NCBI GenBank assembly: GCA_963575745.1
Contig: CAUYUJ010004559.1
Span: 73,271-137,270 of the forward strand
DNA length: 64,000 bases
Direction: 5' to 3'
Origin: Prorocentrum cordatum
Lineage: Eukaryota; Sar; Dinophyceae; Prorocentrales; Prorocentraceae
This document shows positions 53,816-63,014 of the stretch, in pieces. Made by a program: the position numbers and the translations under genes. Each line of letters starts with the position of its first letter. Position 1 is the stretch's first letter. The notes beneath the pieces are model-generated. The model did not search any database. It had not been told where the DNA came from and was given only the letters and a program-made list of their open reading frames with translations.

Positions 53816-54418
53816 ATGGCCAAGCTCGGAGACCTCAGCAAGTTCGGCAGCCTCGGCGAGAGCGTCGCCTCGAGCGCGGCCACCACCTGCGACTGGCCCG
53901 GCGGCGGGACCGACGGGCGGAGGCAGGTCTCCCAGGCGGCGTGCTCGGACGCCTCCTCGTGGGAGGAGCTGGGGGTGGAGCTGACGAGAGACGAGATCCT
54001 GTCGGCTGTCCGGAGCGTGGTCAAGAACAGCGTGCACGCAGCCTCCGTGATGGACCCCACGGACCCCGACCAGCGCCTGCTGGCGGTGTCGGAGCCGCTG
54101 CAGGAGCTCACGGGGTTCCACGAGTCGGAGCTGCTGCAGGCGTCCGCCCGGCTCCTGACCGCGGGCTGCGAGGACGAGATAGACCCCGGAGTGCAGGCCG
54201 CCATGAGGAACGCGCACCTGACTGGAAGCCCGCTCCTCGCCCAGGCCGTGAACCGGAACAAGCAGGGCTGGCTCTTCTGGAACACCATGTACATCCGCGG
54301 CCTGATCGTCGCCGTCGACCCGGTCTCCGAAGAGCCGCTGTGGCTCGTGTTGACGACCTACTCCGGCTCGGAAGGGCCCTCCGACGAGGACGAGGAGGAC
54401 TCAGGGCCGGACCTATAA
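53816..54418 (+). CDS. short LOV/PAS-like protein without the photoactive cysteine
   Basis: 200 codons, no intron. Residues 72-185 form a PAS/LOV-type domain: VSEPLQELTGFHESELL (family V-S-x-x-F-x-x-LTGY-x-x-E-x-[LI]-G), then NRNKQGWLFWNTMYIRGL, matching the N-x-x-K-x-G-x-x-FWN strand, with both FMN-contacting Asn (N146, N156) kept. The NCRFL motif is SARLL (110-114), so the adduct-forming Cys is Ala111; the C-terminal strand Gln is Thr. Plant or fungal LOV domains with this Cys form a flavin adduct in blue light; this protein could still bind flavin or another ligand but not by that chemistry. It ends in an acidic tail (DEDEEDSG). The ATG is the first in frame. The promoter region is interrupted by a MITE. 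Confidence 0.7.
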   Translation: MAKLGDLSKFGSLGESVASSAATTCDWPGGGTDGRRQVSQAACSDASSWEELGVELTRDEILSAVRSVVKNSVHAASVMDPTDPDQRLLAVSEPLQELTGFHESELLQASARLLTAGCEDEIDPGVQAAMRNAHLTGSPLLAQAVNRNKQGWLFWNTMYIRGLIVAVDPVSEEPLWLVLTTYSGSEGPSDEDEEDSGPDL

Positions 54419-54546
54419 ACGGTGTTTTGGCGATCTCGTGTGCCATTTTCGCTTCGATCTCGTTTTGCGGTGGAGGCGGATGGGAGACAGCACGGGGGAC
54501 AAAACGACGACAAAACGAGAACGAAACTCGCCGTTGGAGTTCAGCC

Positions 54547-54740
54547 CTGGGAGGCCTCCCGCGACGCCCTGCGCCGGCTGTGGGGCGCCGGCGAGGACCT
54601 CCGCGCCGAGGTCCAGAGCGCGCTTGCCCGGCTGCCGCCCGGCGGAGCCTGCCGCCCGGCCGGGCCCGAGGCGGAGGCTCCGCCGGGCTGCCGCGGCGGC
54701 GCCGCCGAGGACTGCTGCGGCCTGGGCAGCGGCCACGCGA
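54547..54740 (+). CDS. possible exon of unknown function
   Basis: After an AG at 54545-54546 the frame reads WEASRDALRRLWGAGEDLRA, EVQSALARLPPGG and AAEDCCGLGSGHAR. Its helical, charged start looks coding. A partly frameshifted copy of the last 80 bp lies at 55368-55443 (CRPAESEADAP), so part of it was duplicated. The family is not recognised. Confidence 0.3.
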
Positions 54741-54749
54741 GGAGGAAAA

Positions 54750-54959
54750 GGTGCCTTCGATGCTCGTTTTGGGGACCTTCCTGGGGCCCACCTGATGGAT
54801 CTGTGCGACTCAGCTTCGACGCAGGTTCGACTCAGGTTCGGCACAGGTTCGACTCCGACTCGGGTTCGACGCAGGTTCTACTCAGGTTCGACGCAGCTTC
54901 GACGCACGAGTGGAGCGAGTGGCTCCAGGAAGGTCCCCAGAATGAGCATCTAAGGTACC
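54750..54959. mobile_element. MITE-like element, family M4, copy 1
   Basis: 210 bp. The left end is ggtgccttcgatgctcgttt; the right end is its near complement (aatgagcatctaaggtacc). The inner repeat tggggaccttcctgg is perfect in both arms. The interior has 12-bp units of ttcgacgcaggt. Copy 2 is at 62830-63014. Confidence 0.8.
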
Positions 54960-54964
54960 GATAC

Positions 54965-55150
54965 CCCAGACCTCCTCGCGCTGTGAAAAAAGCACGGCGG
55001 GAGGTTTTTCACTATCTTCGGCCTCCGGGGGCCCGCACCGGGCCTCCGGAGCATCAAAAGCCGACTCGGGATGGAAAGCCGGTCCTGGGGAAGGGGTCCA
55101 GACCTCTGGGGGTCGACGTCGCGAAGGAATCACGACGTCGGGGGTCTGGG
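54965..55150. mobile_element. MITE-like element, family M5, copy 1
   Basis: 186 bp, starting cccagacctcctcgc and ending gacgtcgggggtctggg. Interior motifs: ttcggcctccgggggccc and ggtccagacctctgggggtc. Copy 2 at 56228-56410 is better preserved. Confidence 0.75.
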
Positions 55151-55289
55151 TCCTTCCCTCGTTCTCGTCTTTTCAGGCTTCCTGGGAGGCCCGCGTCGCC
55201 ACGGCCCGGTCCGCCTCGAGATGCCAGAGGGCACCCATGGGAGAGGTCCGGGGCTCAGCGGCATCGGTGCGTTTGCTGTTTCCCCAGGC

Positions 55290-55640
55290 CAGTGCATCGC
55301 CCTCCAGTGGCCGCGCTGGTGCTGAGCGTGCCACGCCGCTCTGCATCGTCGGCGAGATCGCCCCGTCTGCCGCCCGGCCGAGTCCGAGGCGGACGCTCCG
55401 CGGCGACTCCGCCGAGGACTGCTGCGGCCTGGGCAGCGGCCAGTGCATTTCAGGGCCGCTGAGACCATGGCACTACACGCCAGGACTTTGAACAGCTGGG
55501 GAGAGCGAAGAGTGGAGGATGCTTCGACCATCGGGGGCAGTTCTATCGGGCGCGCCAGTGTATTGGTTTATCCAGAAGTGCCCGCTCAAGGGTTCCTGAG
55601 CATCGCCCTTGATTGGCCTCGCTGGTGCTCAGCATGGCGT
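55290..55640. repeat. local duplications
   Basis: cagtgcatcgccctccagtg at about 55293 is repeated with changes at about 55595 (gagcatcgcccttgattggc), both followed by cgctggtgctgagc-like sequence. The 55368-55443 segment repeats part of 54651-54734. The remainder to 55977 has no recognisable gene. Confidence 0.5.
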
Positions 55641-55974
55641 GCCTGGCTGCTTCACTCGCATAGGAGCGAGAGCGTGTGCGCGGGCTGTGCAGCTGCTTGC
55701 TTGCCACCTCGTTTGGCGACGACGCAGCCGCAACAGCTCGGCAGCGTCTGTACTAGCCGTCTTCCAGCGTATTGGTGGCAGATGGCGCCATGTACACGTT
55801 CCCTTGCGGTCTGCGCGGCTTGCATCGTGAGTTCTCCAGCCTGCCGCTTTTGCAGCTGGGGAGTGGAGGGTTCCGCCGCACTTGCTCCCCAAGGGCTTGA
55901 CGACTTGTATGCCATCGACTCGCGGGGATCAGGCCAGACTCATGGAGAAGCAATCCAGGCAAACCGAGGCACAC

Positions 55975-55977
<3 letters not shown>

Positions 55978-56011
<34 letters not shown>
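55978..56011. repeat. AT microsatellite
   Basis: Pure AT dinucleotide run of about 34 bp. Confidence 0.95.
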
Positions 56012-56014
<3 letters not shown>

Positions 56015-56227
56015 CCAGTGAGTTCCATCTATCCCCAGGGACTTCTAGAGCAGCTCGTGGACAGCAGAAGTCGTTAAGCCCTGGACGATTTACTCGGCCC
56101 TCTCTCTCTCTCACAGAGCCCAGCCTGTCGTGCCAAGGGGCAGGTCCGCGCGCTCCACTTGCGCCGCCCACCGAGAGCGCCACGATCTCGATATGCTGTG
56201 GCCAGTCGGTGGTGGGAGGATGCCAGA

Positions 56228-56410
56228 CCCAGACCTCGCGTCGTGAAAAAATCACGACGGAGGTTTTTCGCTATTTTCGGCCTCCGGGGGCCCTTCCCGG
56301 GCCTCGGGACCGTCAAAAAACGACTCAGGACGAAAAACCGGTCCCGGGGAAAGGGTCCAGACCTCTGGGGGTCGACGTCGTGAAAAAATCACGACGGCGG
56401 GGGTTTGGGG
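56228..56410. mobile_element. MITE-like element, family M5, copy 2
   Basis: 183 bp. Both ends carry the self-complementary block cgtcgtgaaaaaatcacgac, in inverted order with cccagacctc at the left and gggggtttggg at the right. Confidence 0.8.
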
Positions 56411-57877
56411 AGCTAGGCTTTGTCCAGGTGGCGCTGGTGTACTCCGCTCGAGCGGCTTTGGACTTCCTTCAGCGATGAAGCTCTGGCGTTTTGGCTTGGC
56501 ATTCAGTCCAATGGTGGGCCGTGGGATTGGCAGGGGGGGCGCGCCGCTTCCCCTCGGCCGCGCGAGCCTGCGAATCATGAGACACTGGAGATCACTGCGA
56601 GACTCGTGAGCATCCTCAGCGTCTGGTCGGCCCGCCGGCCAGAACTCGTCGTCCCCCTCCCCTCTTCGGTGGGTGAGACACAGCCCCCGCCGATGATGCC
56701 GCCGATGACGTTTCACCAAGCATGCGTTCGACGCGGCGGCGACCCCAGCGCGGGCGCTCGAGGTTGAGCGCCGCTTGAGGCCCAGATTCGAGCGACCTGC
56801 ACGGTCGGAACGCCGCGGTTGTTCAAGGCTTGACGAGCCACGCGGCGTCACAAGTTGGCGCCGACGCCGTCGCGACACGAGCCTGCCCTGCGTCGGCACT
56901 CTGCCGAGGGGCCCTCGGGTGCTCTGCGGCCCGGCCAGCCGCCGCGGCTCTCTGGCCTCTTGATCGCCCGCGCTCCCTCGGGAGAGCGCTTCGCTGGGAT
57001 CGAGGGAAGAAGCACGCCGACCATGACCAAGATATCGCGGGATCTTGCCGACGCCGACCTCGGTCATCGTCTTTGCTTCTGTCTGTCGCCGCTCCGCGCG
57101 ACTCTGGAGTTCTGCCCGGATTCCCTCCGGCCAGGTTTTCCTCGGTGCCCCCTTCTCTGCTGTTACCGCACGACTGCAGCGGGCGGTACATAGTTTCAAG
57201 TGGCCCAGGCTGGTCAAGCGCGGTCGCAAGGGTGGCGTCAATTCTCCCAAATCCGAGTCGTTCTAGATTGCGGCCAGATTTTGAGGACATTCTGCATTGC
57301 AAGCGATATAGCGCTGCCAGCCGCTACCGCCCACCGACCTTGGGTGCAGGCGATTCTTCCTTCCCACATCGCGAGCAGATCAAGTGCACGCAGGTGTTCG
57401 ATGATACCGCTTCACCGTATAAGGGCACCAGATCAGCAGTCTTCCTTCTCCGCCTCCTGTTTCTGTTGCTACTCATCCAATGATCGGGGTTACGATAATG
57501 ATCCTAAGTCATGGGGGGCGGGGGCAGAATTACTTCCTTTGCTTCGACTGCTGGCTCGTGTCATGCTGGCCAGAGTGCGTATTGTGTGCCATGGTTGTTC
57601 TTTTTTAGTGAAATCCGTAAGCTTTATAAACTCAGCTCGCTCCAGGTACTACGCTACCCAGTTGCGGGTCTTTTTCAATATGCTTGATTTCAGGAGAGAT
57701 GCCTCCTGTTTCAAGACGGTCGTCGGCTGCGCCGGGAAAGCTCCCCCCGAGCCTTGTCTGGCTGTCGCGCGCTTAATAGCCAGACAATTCGAGCGCGCGC
57801 GGACGGTCTATTTTTGAATCGTGCGCAAGAACCGATCATATGAGCGTGCAGACAAACATGCACGGGCGTGGTTCAGG
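56411..57877. other. spacer, no supported gene
   Basis: Frames of up to 330 codons on the minus strand and 217 on the plus strand are open without motifs. 56820-56900 shows weak similarity to 53260-53340 (ttcaaggcttgacga and ttcaaggttggacga). Confidence 0.35.
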
Positions 57878-58033
57878 AAGGAAAAAAACACAGACACAAT
57901 TAATCGTCGATTCCCCAGAACATATTGGAACATATGGGCAGTGGGGGGGAAGACAGAAACCCAGAACATATGGGAAAATATGGGGAATATTTTATTAGTG
58001 TGTATTTATTTGTGTGTCCTGGGACCCCTTCAG
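57878..58033. repeat. dispersed repeat family R, copy 3
   Basis: Starts aggaaaaaaacacagacaca, contains catattggaacatatgggca, and ends tttgtgtgtcctgggacccc. Confidence 0.8.
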
Positions 58034-58136
58034 TGGTGGCGTACAGAGGCTGGCTGGGCGCATAGAATTCAGTGGCTCGGGCTCTCGTGGGGTGCTCGCT
58101 TCGAGGCCTCTTTTGGGGATTCCGTGGTTCCCTCGG

Positions 58137-58258
58137 CATCGCTCGGACGTGTGCGTTTTTCCTTCGGCGATGGCCGTCGAGGAGCATCCTTGATCATTTG
58201 GCGAAAAAAAACACGCACGAAACCGAAAAAAACACACGGAATGGACGTCCGTGCGATG
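58137..58258. mobile_element. MITE-like element, family M1, copy 2
   Basis: 122 bp with ends catcgctcggacgt and acgtccgtgcgatg (one mismatch). The interior contains gcacgaaaccgaaaaaaaca. 58259-58756 holds no supported gene. Confidence 0.8.
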
Positions 58259-58756
58259 GCGAGTTCTTCTCGGGTGCTCTCGAGGGTTTTTTTGGGGGGC
58301 CTCTGGAGGGCCTGTTCTCGAACTTGACTTTGCCTCATGGGGTACCCGTGGGTGCGGCGCCTGGTCGTGCTGGGGTTCCCCTGGTCCTGTTTTGTTTCTT
58401 TCCGAGCGAGTTCCTCGGGGTTCCCGGGCCCTGTGTCTCTACGCTCGCATTCCTGGGGTTCCTTTGGTCATGGTCCATGCCCGCCGTTCCCGATTCTCGA
58501 GGACGGATCCACGAGCTGATGACGACAAAGGTGGACGATGGCGGTCACGATCGGCACCGACGTTTCCCCGCTCAGTCTTGGTCATGTCCTCGTTGCCCTC
58601 CCCCCCCAGCGAACGCCACCTTCAGGGATGAACTGCCGGGCGCTCGGTGAGAGTGACGCTCACGCGGCCCCGACTCCGTTTGCACAGGAAGACGCGCGCC
58701 TCGCCGCTGGAGCTCCTCCCACAAGGGGAAGCGCGTGCGGCAATGGGAGCGAGGAC

Positions 58757-58860
58757 ATGATTGCGGAGGCCTTGCGGCTCGTGCCGCCGACACTGAAGAG
58801 GGACGTCGACGACGACGGCGGCGACGGCGGCGGCGACGACGACGACGGCGTTGATGTGGG
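58757..58860. repeat. repeat pair with GAC tract, copy 1
   Basis: gcggaggccttgcggctcgt, then ccgccgacactgaagaggga, then a GAC/GGC tract. Copy 2 is at 61405-61515. In one frame both copies read EALR...PPTLK followed by poly-Asp, so they could come from one ancestral exon. Confidence 0.6.
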
Positions 58861-58869
58861 CCCAATTCT

Positions 58870-59460
58870 GCAGGGATGCTTCTTGGGGTCTCTTGGGAAG
58901 GCTCTCGGGGGCCTTTATGGGGGGAATTTGGGATCTCGTGGGAGCCTCGTGGGGGCCTCTTGGGGGCCTTTTCGGGTGTTCTGGGGGCCTCTTGTGGGCT
59001 TCTTGGGGCCTCTTGGGAACCTCTTGGGGCCTCCTGGGAACTTCTCGGAGCCGAGGGCTCGAAATGTCCACTTGGGTTCCCCGTCGAGGCACGCTCTTGG
59101 AGCCGTCTTGGGGGCCTCTTGGACCGTCTTCATGACGTTTTGGGCTGTCTTGGGGTTCTCTTGGGATGTTATGGAGCGCTCTTGGAAGCCTTTTGGGCCG
59201 TCTTGGGGTGATCTTGAGGGCCTCTTCGGCCGTCGTAGAGCGGCGGGAAGCGGAACAGGCGAGCGTCAAGGAAAATCAATAGCTTTGCTTCTTGGGGCCC
59301 TCTCGGGAGTGCCTTTGGAGGCCTCTTGGGGCGTCTTAGAAGTCTCCTGGGCAGTCTGGGAGCGTGACGGCGTTTTGGACCGATCGTTTGGCGATTGGGC
59401 CCTTTTGGACCGTCTTGGGGGCCTCTTGGAGCACTCTTGGCTTTTTTTGCTACTTTTTGC
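58870..59460. repeat. degenerate G-rich short-period array, second locus
   Basis: Units around ggggcctcttgg, the same family as 1315-1850. Confidence 0.85.
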
Positions 59461-59744
59461 AGCCCGGGACCCCCAATGGGTGTGAGCGCATTATTTTGCC
59501 TTTTCGCATGTGATTTCTGCACCGCGTCCAATTTTCGCTGATCGCTGTTCAACATCGGCGATGAAACGTCCATGTTGAAAGGGACTGCTTGGACTTTGTA
59601 TTGCTTTCTGATGGGTAGGGCGGAAGGGCACACCTACGTAATTGGGGCGAGCACGGGGGCAGGAGTATCCAGCCGCCCGCGGGAAGTTTCGCCACTTGTG
59701 CGGCGACGCCCACAAGGCTGCAACATGTGACGTCTCTCGGCTCT

Positions 59745-60320
59745 TTATGTTTTGATGGGGCTCTCATGAGGCCTAGCTGGGCCATCTTCTGGCTGCCTTG
59801 GGCTCCTGCAGAACCTTCGTGGGGCCCTCTTTGGCCGTATTGGTGCCGTCTTTGTCCCCCCTTTCGGCCGTCTGGGGTCTCTTGGGGCTGCCTCTGGCCA
59901 TCTTGGTGCTCTCATGAGCTGTCCCAGGCCCCTCTTGGACCGTCTTGGGCCCTTCTCGGGGCTGTCATGGGCAGCCTGGGGTGCCCTTCGGGCCCTCACT
60001 GGGCTCTTCTGGCTCTTTTGGTATCTGCTTGGGCCCTCGACAGCCCTCTTGGAACACCCTGAGCCGAGAGGGCAAAAGCATACGATGTTCTTTGGTACGT
60101 GCTGTGTCAGCTTTCCCGGAAGACACGTGCGTGTGGGCTTTCTGCTTGGTGTCTGGGGAGCCTCGTGGCGCCCCTTTGGCGCCTCTTTGGGCTTTCTCGG
60201 CCGTTGGGTGACTCTCGAGGCAATGCTGGGCCATCTCGGCGGCCTCAATAGCTTTACCAGGCCTCTCCTCCAGGAAGCCTTGGGGAGCCTTAGAGTGCCA
60301 TAGGGGAGGCGTCGTGCCGC
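59745..60320. repeat. degenerate G-rich short-period array, third locus
   Basis: Units around cttggggccctc, more diverged than at 58870-59460. 59461-59744 between the two arrays has no recognisable gene. Confidence 0.75.
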
Positions 60321-60647
60321 CCAGGGAGTCTCGGGAAGGGGGGGCCATGCACGCGCCACTGTGCGGTGGCAGGAGCTCTACCAGACAGCATGTGGCATTC
60401 TACCACGCCTCGACGTACCAGGGGGCGCAGTGGCAGATGTACGCATCATGAACCAGGGTTTGAGGATGCTGCGGCCCCCTGTTATGCTCCCCTCGACCCA
60501 CGTGTGACGGGGGCAGTCCCCGTGCTGCACAACGGAGGCCAGATCGTAAAATTTAGTTTCCCGTCCCTCTTCCCCTCTCTCCCCTGCTCTCCGCTGCAGG
60601 ACGTGCACGGATACACCAACGCCTACACGTGTCGAATCGAGTCGAGT

Positions 60648-60880
60648 CGAGGAGGAGGAGGAGGAGGAGGAGGAGGAGGAGGAGGAGGGGAGGAGGAGGA
60701 GAGGAGGAGGAGGAGGATGGAGAGATGATAATGATAATGATAATGATAATAAGATAAGGATAATAATGATAATGATAATGATAAGGAGGAGGAGGAGGAG
60801 GAGGAGGGAGGAGGAGGAGGAGGAGGAGGAGGAGGGAGGAGGAGGAGGAGGGGAGGAGAGGGAGGAGGAAGGGGAGGAGG
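60648..60880. repeat. GAG and ATAATG microsatellites
   Basis: GAG repeats 60648-60720, gataat units 60726-60782, then GAG repeats again to 60880. 60321-60647 is unique, with a pyrimidine-rich stretch ending ctgcagg (60600) that could be a splice acceptor. Confidence 0.9.
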
Positions 60881-60883
60881 GCG

Positions 60884-61175
60884 CCGTGATGCACAGGCGC
60901 GCGGTGCCCACGGAGGGCCCGCCTCGGCCCGCGCCGATGAGGGCCGCCGGGCCGCTGCCAGAGCCCCTGGTGCCGTACGCCGAGCGCCTGTTCGCGTGGT
61001 TCCCGGAGGCGGGGCCCTCGCTCGGCCACGCGCAGAGGGGGGTGGGGGGAGGGGGGAGGGCTTCTCAGAAGCACCCCTGCTTCGTAGGAGCCCTCCCCCC
61101 TCCCCCCACCCCCCTTGTGCGCGCCGCCAGCTCGCGGCGGCGCGGCTGGTCTCTTGGGGGCGCGCCTGGGACAAG
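60884..61175 (+). CDS. possible exon pair of unknown function
   Basis: From 60889 the frame reads MHRRAVPTEG and then PLPEPLVPYAERLFAWFPEA, up to HAQ at 61035. After the G/C hairpin at 61036-61117 and an AG at 61129-61130, LAAARLVSWGRAWDK continues in the same phase. Removing 61036-61130 would join them, but the donor is not a standard one. Looks coding; no family recognised. Confidence 0.3.
61036..61117. mobile_element. G-run/C-run hairpin
   Basis: ggggtggggggaggggggag pairs with ctcccccctccccccacccc around a short loop near 61070. It sits where an intron would lie between the two possible exons. Confidence 0.6.
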
Positions 61176-61404
61176 AGTGCATCCGTCCCCAGAGCGTTGC
61201 GGGACGCTCTCAGAGCGTTCCGGACCGGTCTGAGGAGGCCGCTGCGCCCGAGGTGTCCTCCAGAGCCGCCAGATCTCAGAGATTCTCGATGTATACTCAC
61301 CCGAATTTGGCCTCGTCCGGGCTTCGTCTTACTCGCGGCGTCTCTCGGGGGCGGCCAACAGGAGGGCGATGGCTGCACTTCTCTGTAGATGTGATGCATC
61401 TCGA

Positions 61405-61453
61405 GTCGCCGACTGCGGAGGCCTTACGGCCGGAACCGCCGACCCTGAAGGGG

Positions 61454-61494
<41 letters not shown>

Positions 61495-61515
61495 AAGCGA
61501 CGACGACGACGCTGA
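61405..61515. repeat. repeat pair with GAC tract, copy 2
   Basis: gcggaggccttacggccgga, ccgccgaccctgaaggggga, then a GAC run of about 60 bp. Confidence 0.65.
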
Positions 61516-61844
61516 CGCCTGGGAGCCGAAAGCTCCCGCTCCCCCTCTGGCTGAAACGCTTGAGGGGGAGCGGCGACGAGGACGTCTCAAAAAGGACAGC
61601 CTCTCCCACACGCCAACAGTGCGATGATTACACTGCCCTGGAAAAGTGGTGCAGTGCTACTTGAGTCGCCGATTGGTTTGTTTTTGTCGCCTTCGGTTTT
61701 TTGTCGTCTTTGACCTCCAGGGGCAGCTTTCGGACCCTGGGGGCCGCCAGAAACGGCCCCGGATAAAAGCTATCCCCAGGGAAGCCCCCCGGACGATTCT
61801 TCGACACGACCTGCAAAAGTTGCATTTTTTTTCCAGGGGGAAGG

Positions 61845-61960
61845 GGGGGGTGATATCCATGGCGGGGGCCATGAGATCTCCCGGATCTCATGGCCCCCTC
61901 CTCTTCTCTGAGTACGTCTCCTGGCCCCCCCTCTGGCCCCCCCTGGGCTGCTCGTGCTGC
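61845..61960. repeat. dispersed repeat family S, copy 2, with palindrome
   Basis: gggggccatgagatc and gatctcatggccccc flank a short centre (61866-61896). Similar to 38783-38890. Confidence 0.7.
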
Positions 61961-62029
61961 TGCTGTCCATGCGTTCCGTTGCATGCGTGAGACCTCTTTT
62001 GTATCGTTCGGAGAAGGACCGCCCAGACT

Positions 62030-62150
62030 CAGGAGGAAGAGGAGGAAGGAGGAGGGGGAGGGAGGGAGGGAGGGAGGGAGGGAGGGAGGGAGGGAGGGAG
62101 GGAGGAGGAGGAGGAGGAGGATGACGAGGAGGAGGAGGAGGGGATGCTGA
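62030..62150. repeat. GAGG/GGA simple repeat
   Basis: About 120 bp of AGGG and GAGG units. 62151-62431 has the ctcttggacgcccccctc motif once and no gene. Confidence 0.9.
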
Positions 62151-62431
62151 CGACAAGAAGCTCAGCAGCTACTCTGCTGGCCTGGGCGCGTGGGAGAAGC
62201 GGGGGAGTCGGCTGCGCTGCCGCGGCCACCGCGCGGGAGGAGCTGCCTGTCGGGGAAAAAAAAGCACTGGGGCGCCGCGCCCGTGCTTCGGGTCATGACT
62301 GGCGAGCCCCCTCTAGGACGCCCCCCTCTTGGACGCCTCCGATTATGATGTTCCAACCTACTTTAGCCTTGATCACCAGAAAGAATTTCGAGCGCACCCC
62401 AAATCTCGAGGGTTTTCACGTGTCGGGCCCT

Positions 62432-62492
62432 GGGAGACACTGTTTCGACACTGTTTCGACACTCTTTCGACACTGTTTCGACACTTTTCTGG
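62432..62492. repeat. 12-bp tandem array CGACACTGTTT
   Basis: About five units of gacactgtttc. 62493-62829 holds the ctcttggacgcc motif again and no gene. Confidence 0.85.
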
Positions 62493-62829
62493 GTACTCGA
62501 AATTATCTCTGGGATGTGGTCCTTAAGTAGGATGGGAGCAACATAACTCTTGGACGCCCCCCTCTTGGACGCCTCCGAGTCCCCTGGCCCCCTCCCCTCA
62601 GCTGCCCCTGCTCGCCCGCCCGGCGCACGCGGGGAGGCGGGGGGCGTGCTCGAGGTCTTGAAAGGGGCGTTTTCGCCGCGCCTCGGCGTCTTTCCGGCCC
62701 CGGGATGCTCTCCAGCTGCGCCTCGCTGAGGGCGCTCTGGGGGTGGGCAGATCCTCCCGAGCTGCCGCCGGGGGGACGGAGTTATGATTCGGAAGCCGTG
62801 AGCGACGCCTTCCCCACCCGCCTTCTTTT

Positions 62830-63014
62830 GATGCTCATCTGGAGGATTTTCCTGGCGACCACCTAGCGGACATGTTTGACTCTTGTCCGGCTCGGGCTCG
62901 AGTTAAGCTCGACTCCAGATCGTCAAGTTCCACTCAAGGTCGATGGACGTTCGACGAAGCGTCGACGAACGAGTGCAGTGAGTGGCTCCAGGAAGGTCCC
63001 CAGAGGGAGCATCT
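62830..63014. mobile_element. MITE-like element, family M4, copy 2
   Basis: 185 bp. The right arm is well kept (tggctccaggaaggtccccag then gagcatc); the left arm has drifted (gatgctcatctggaggattt). Confidence 0.7.
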
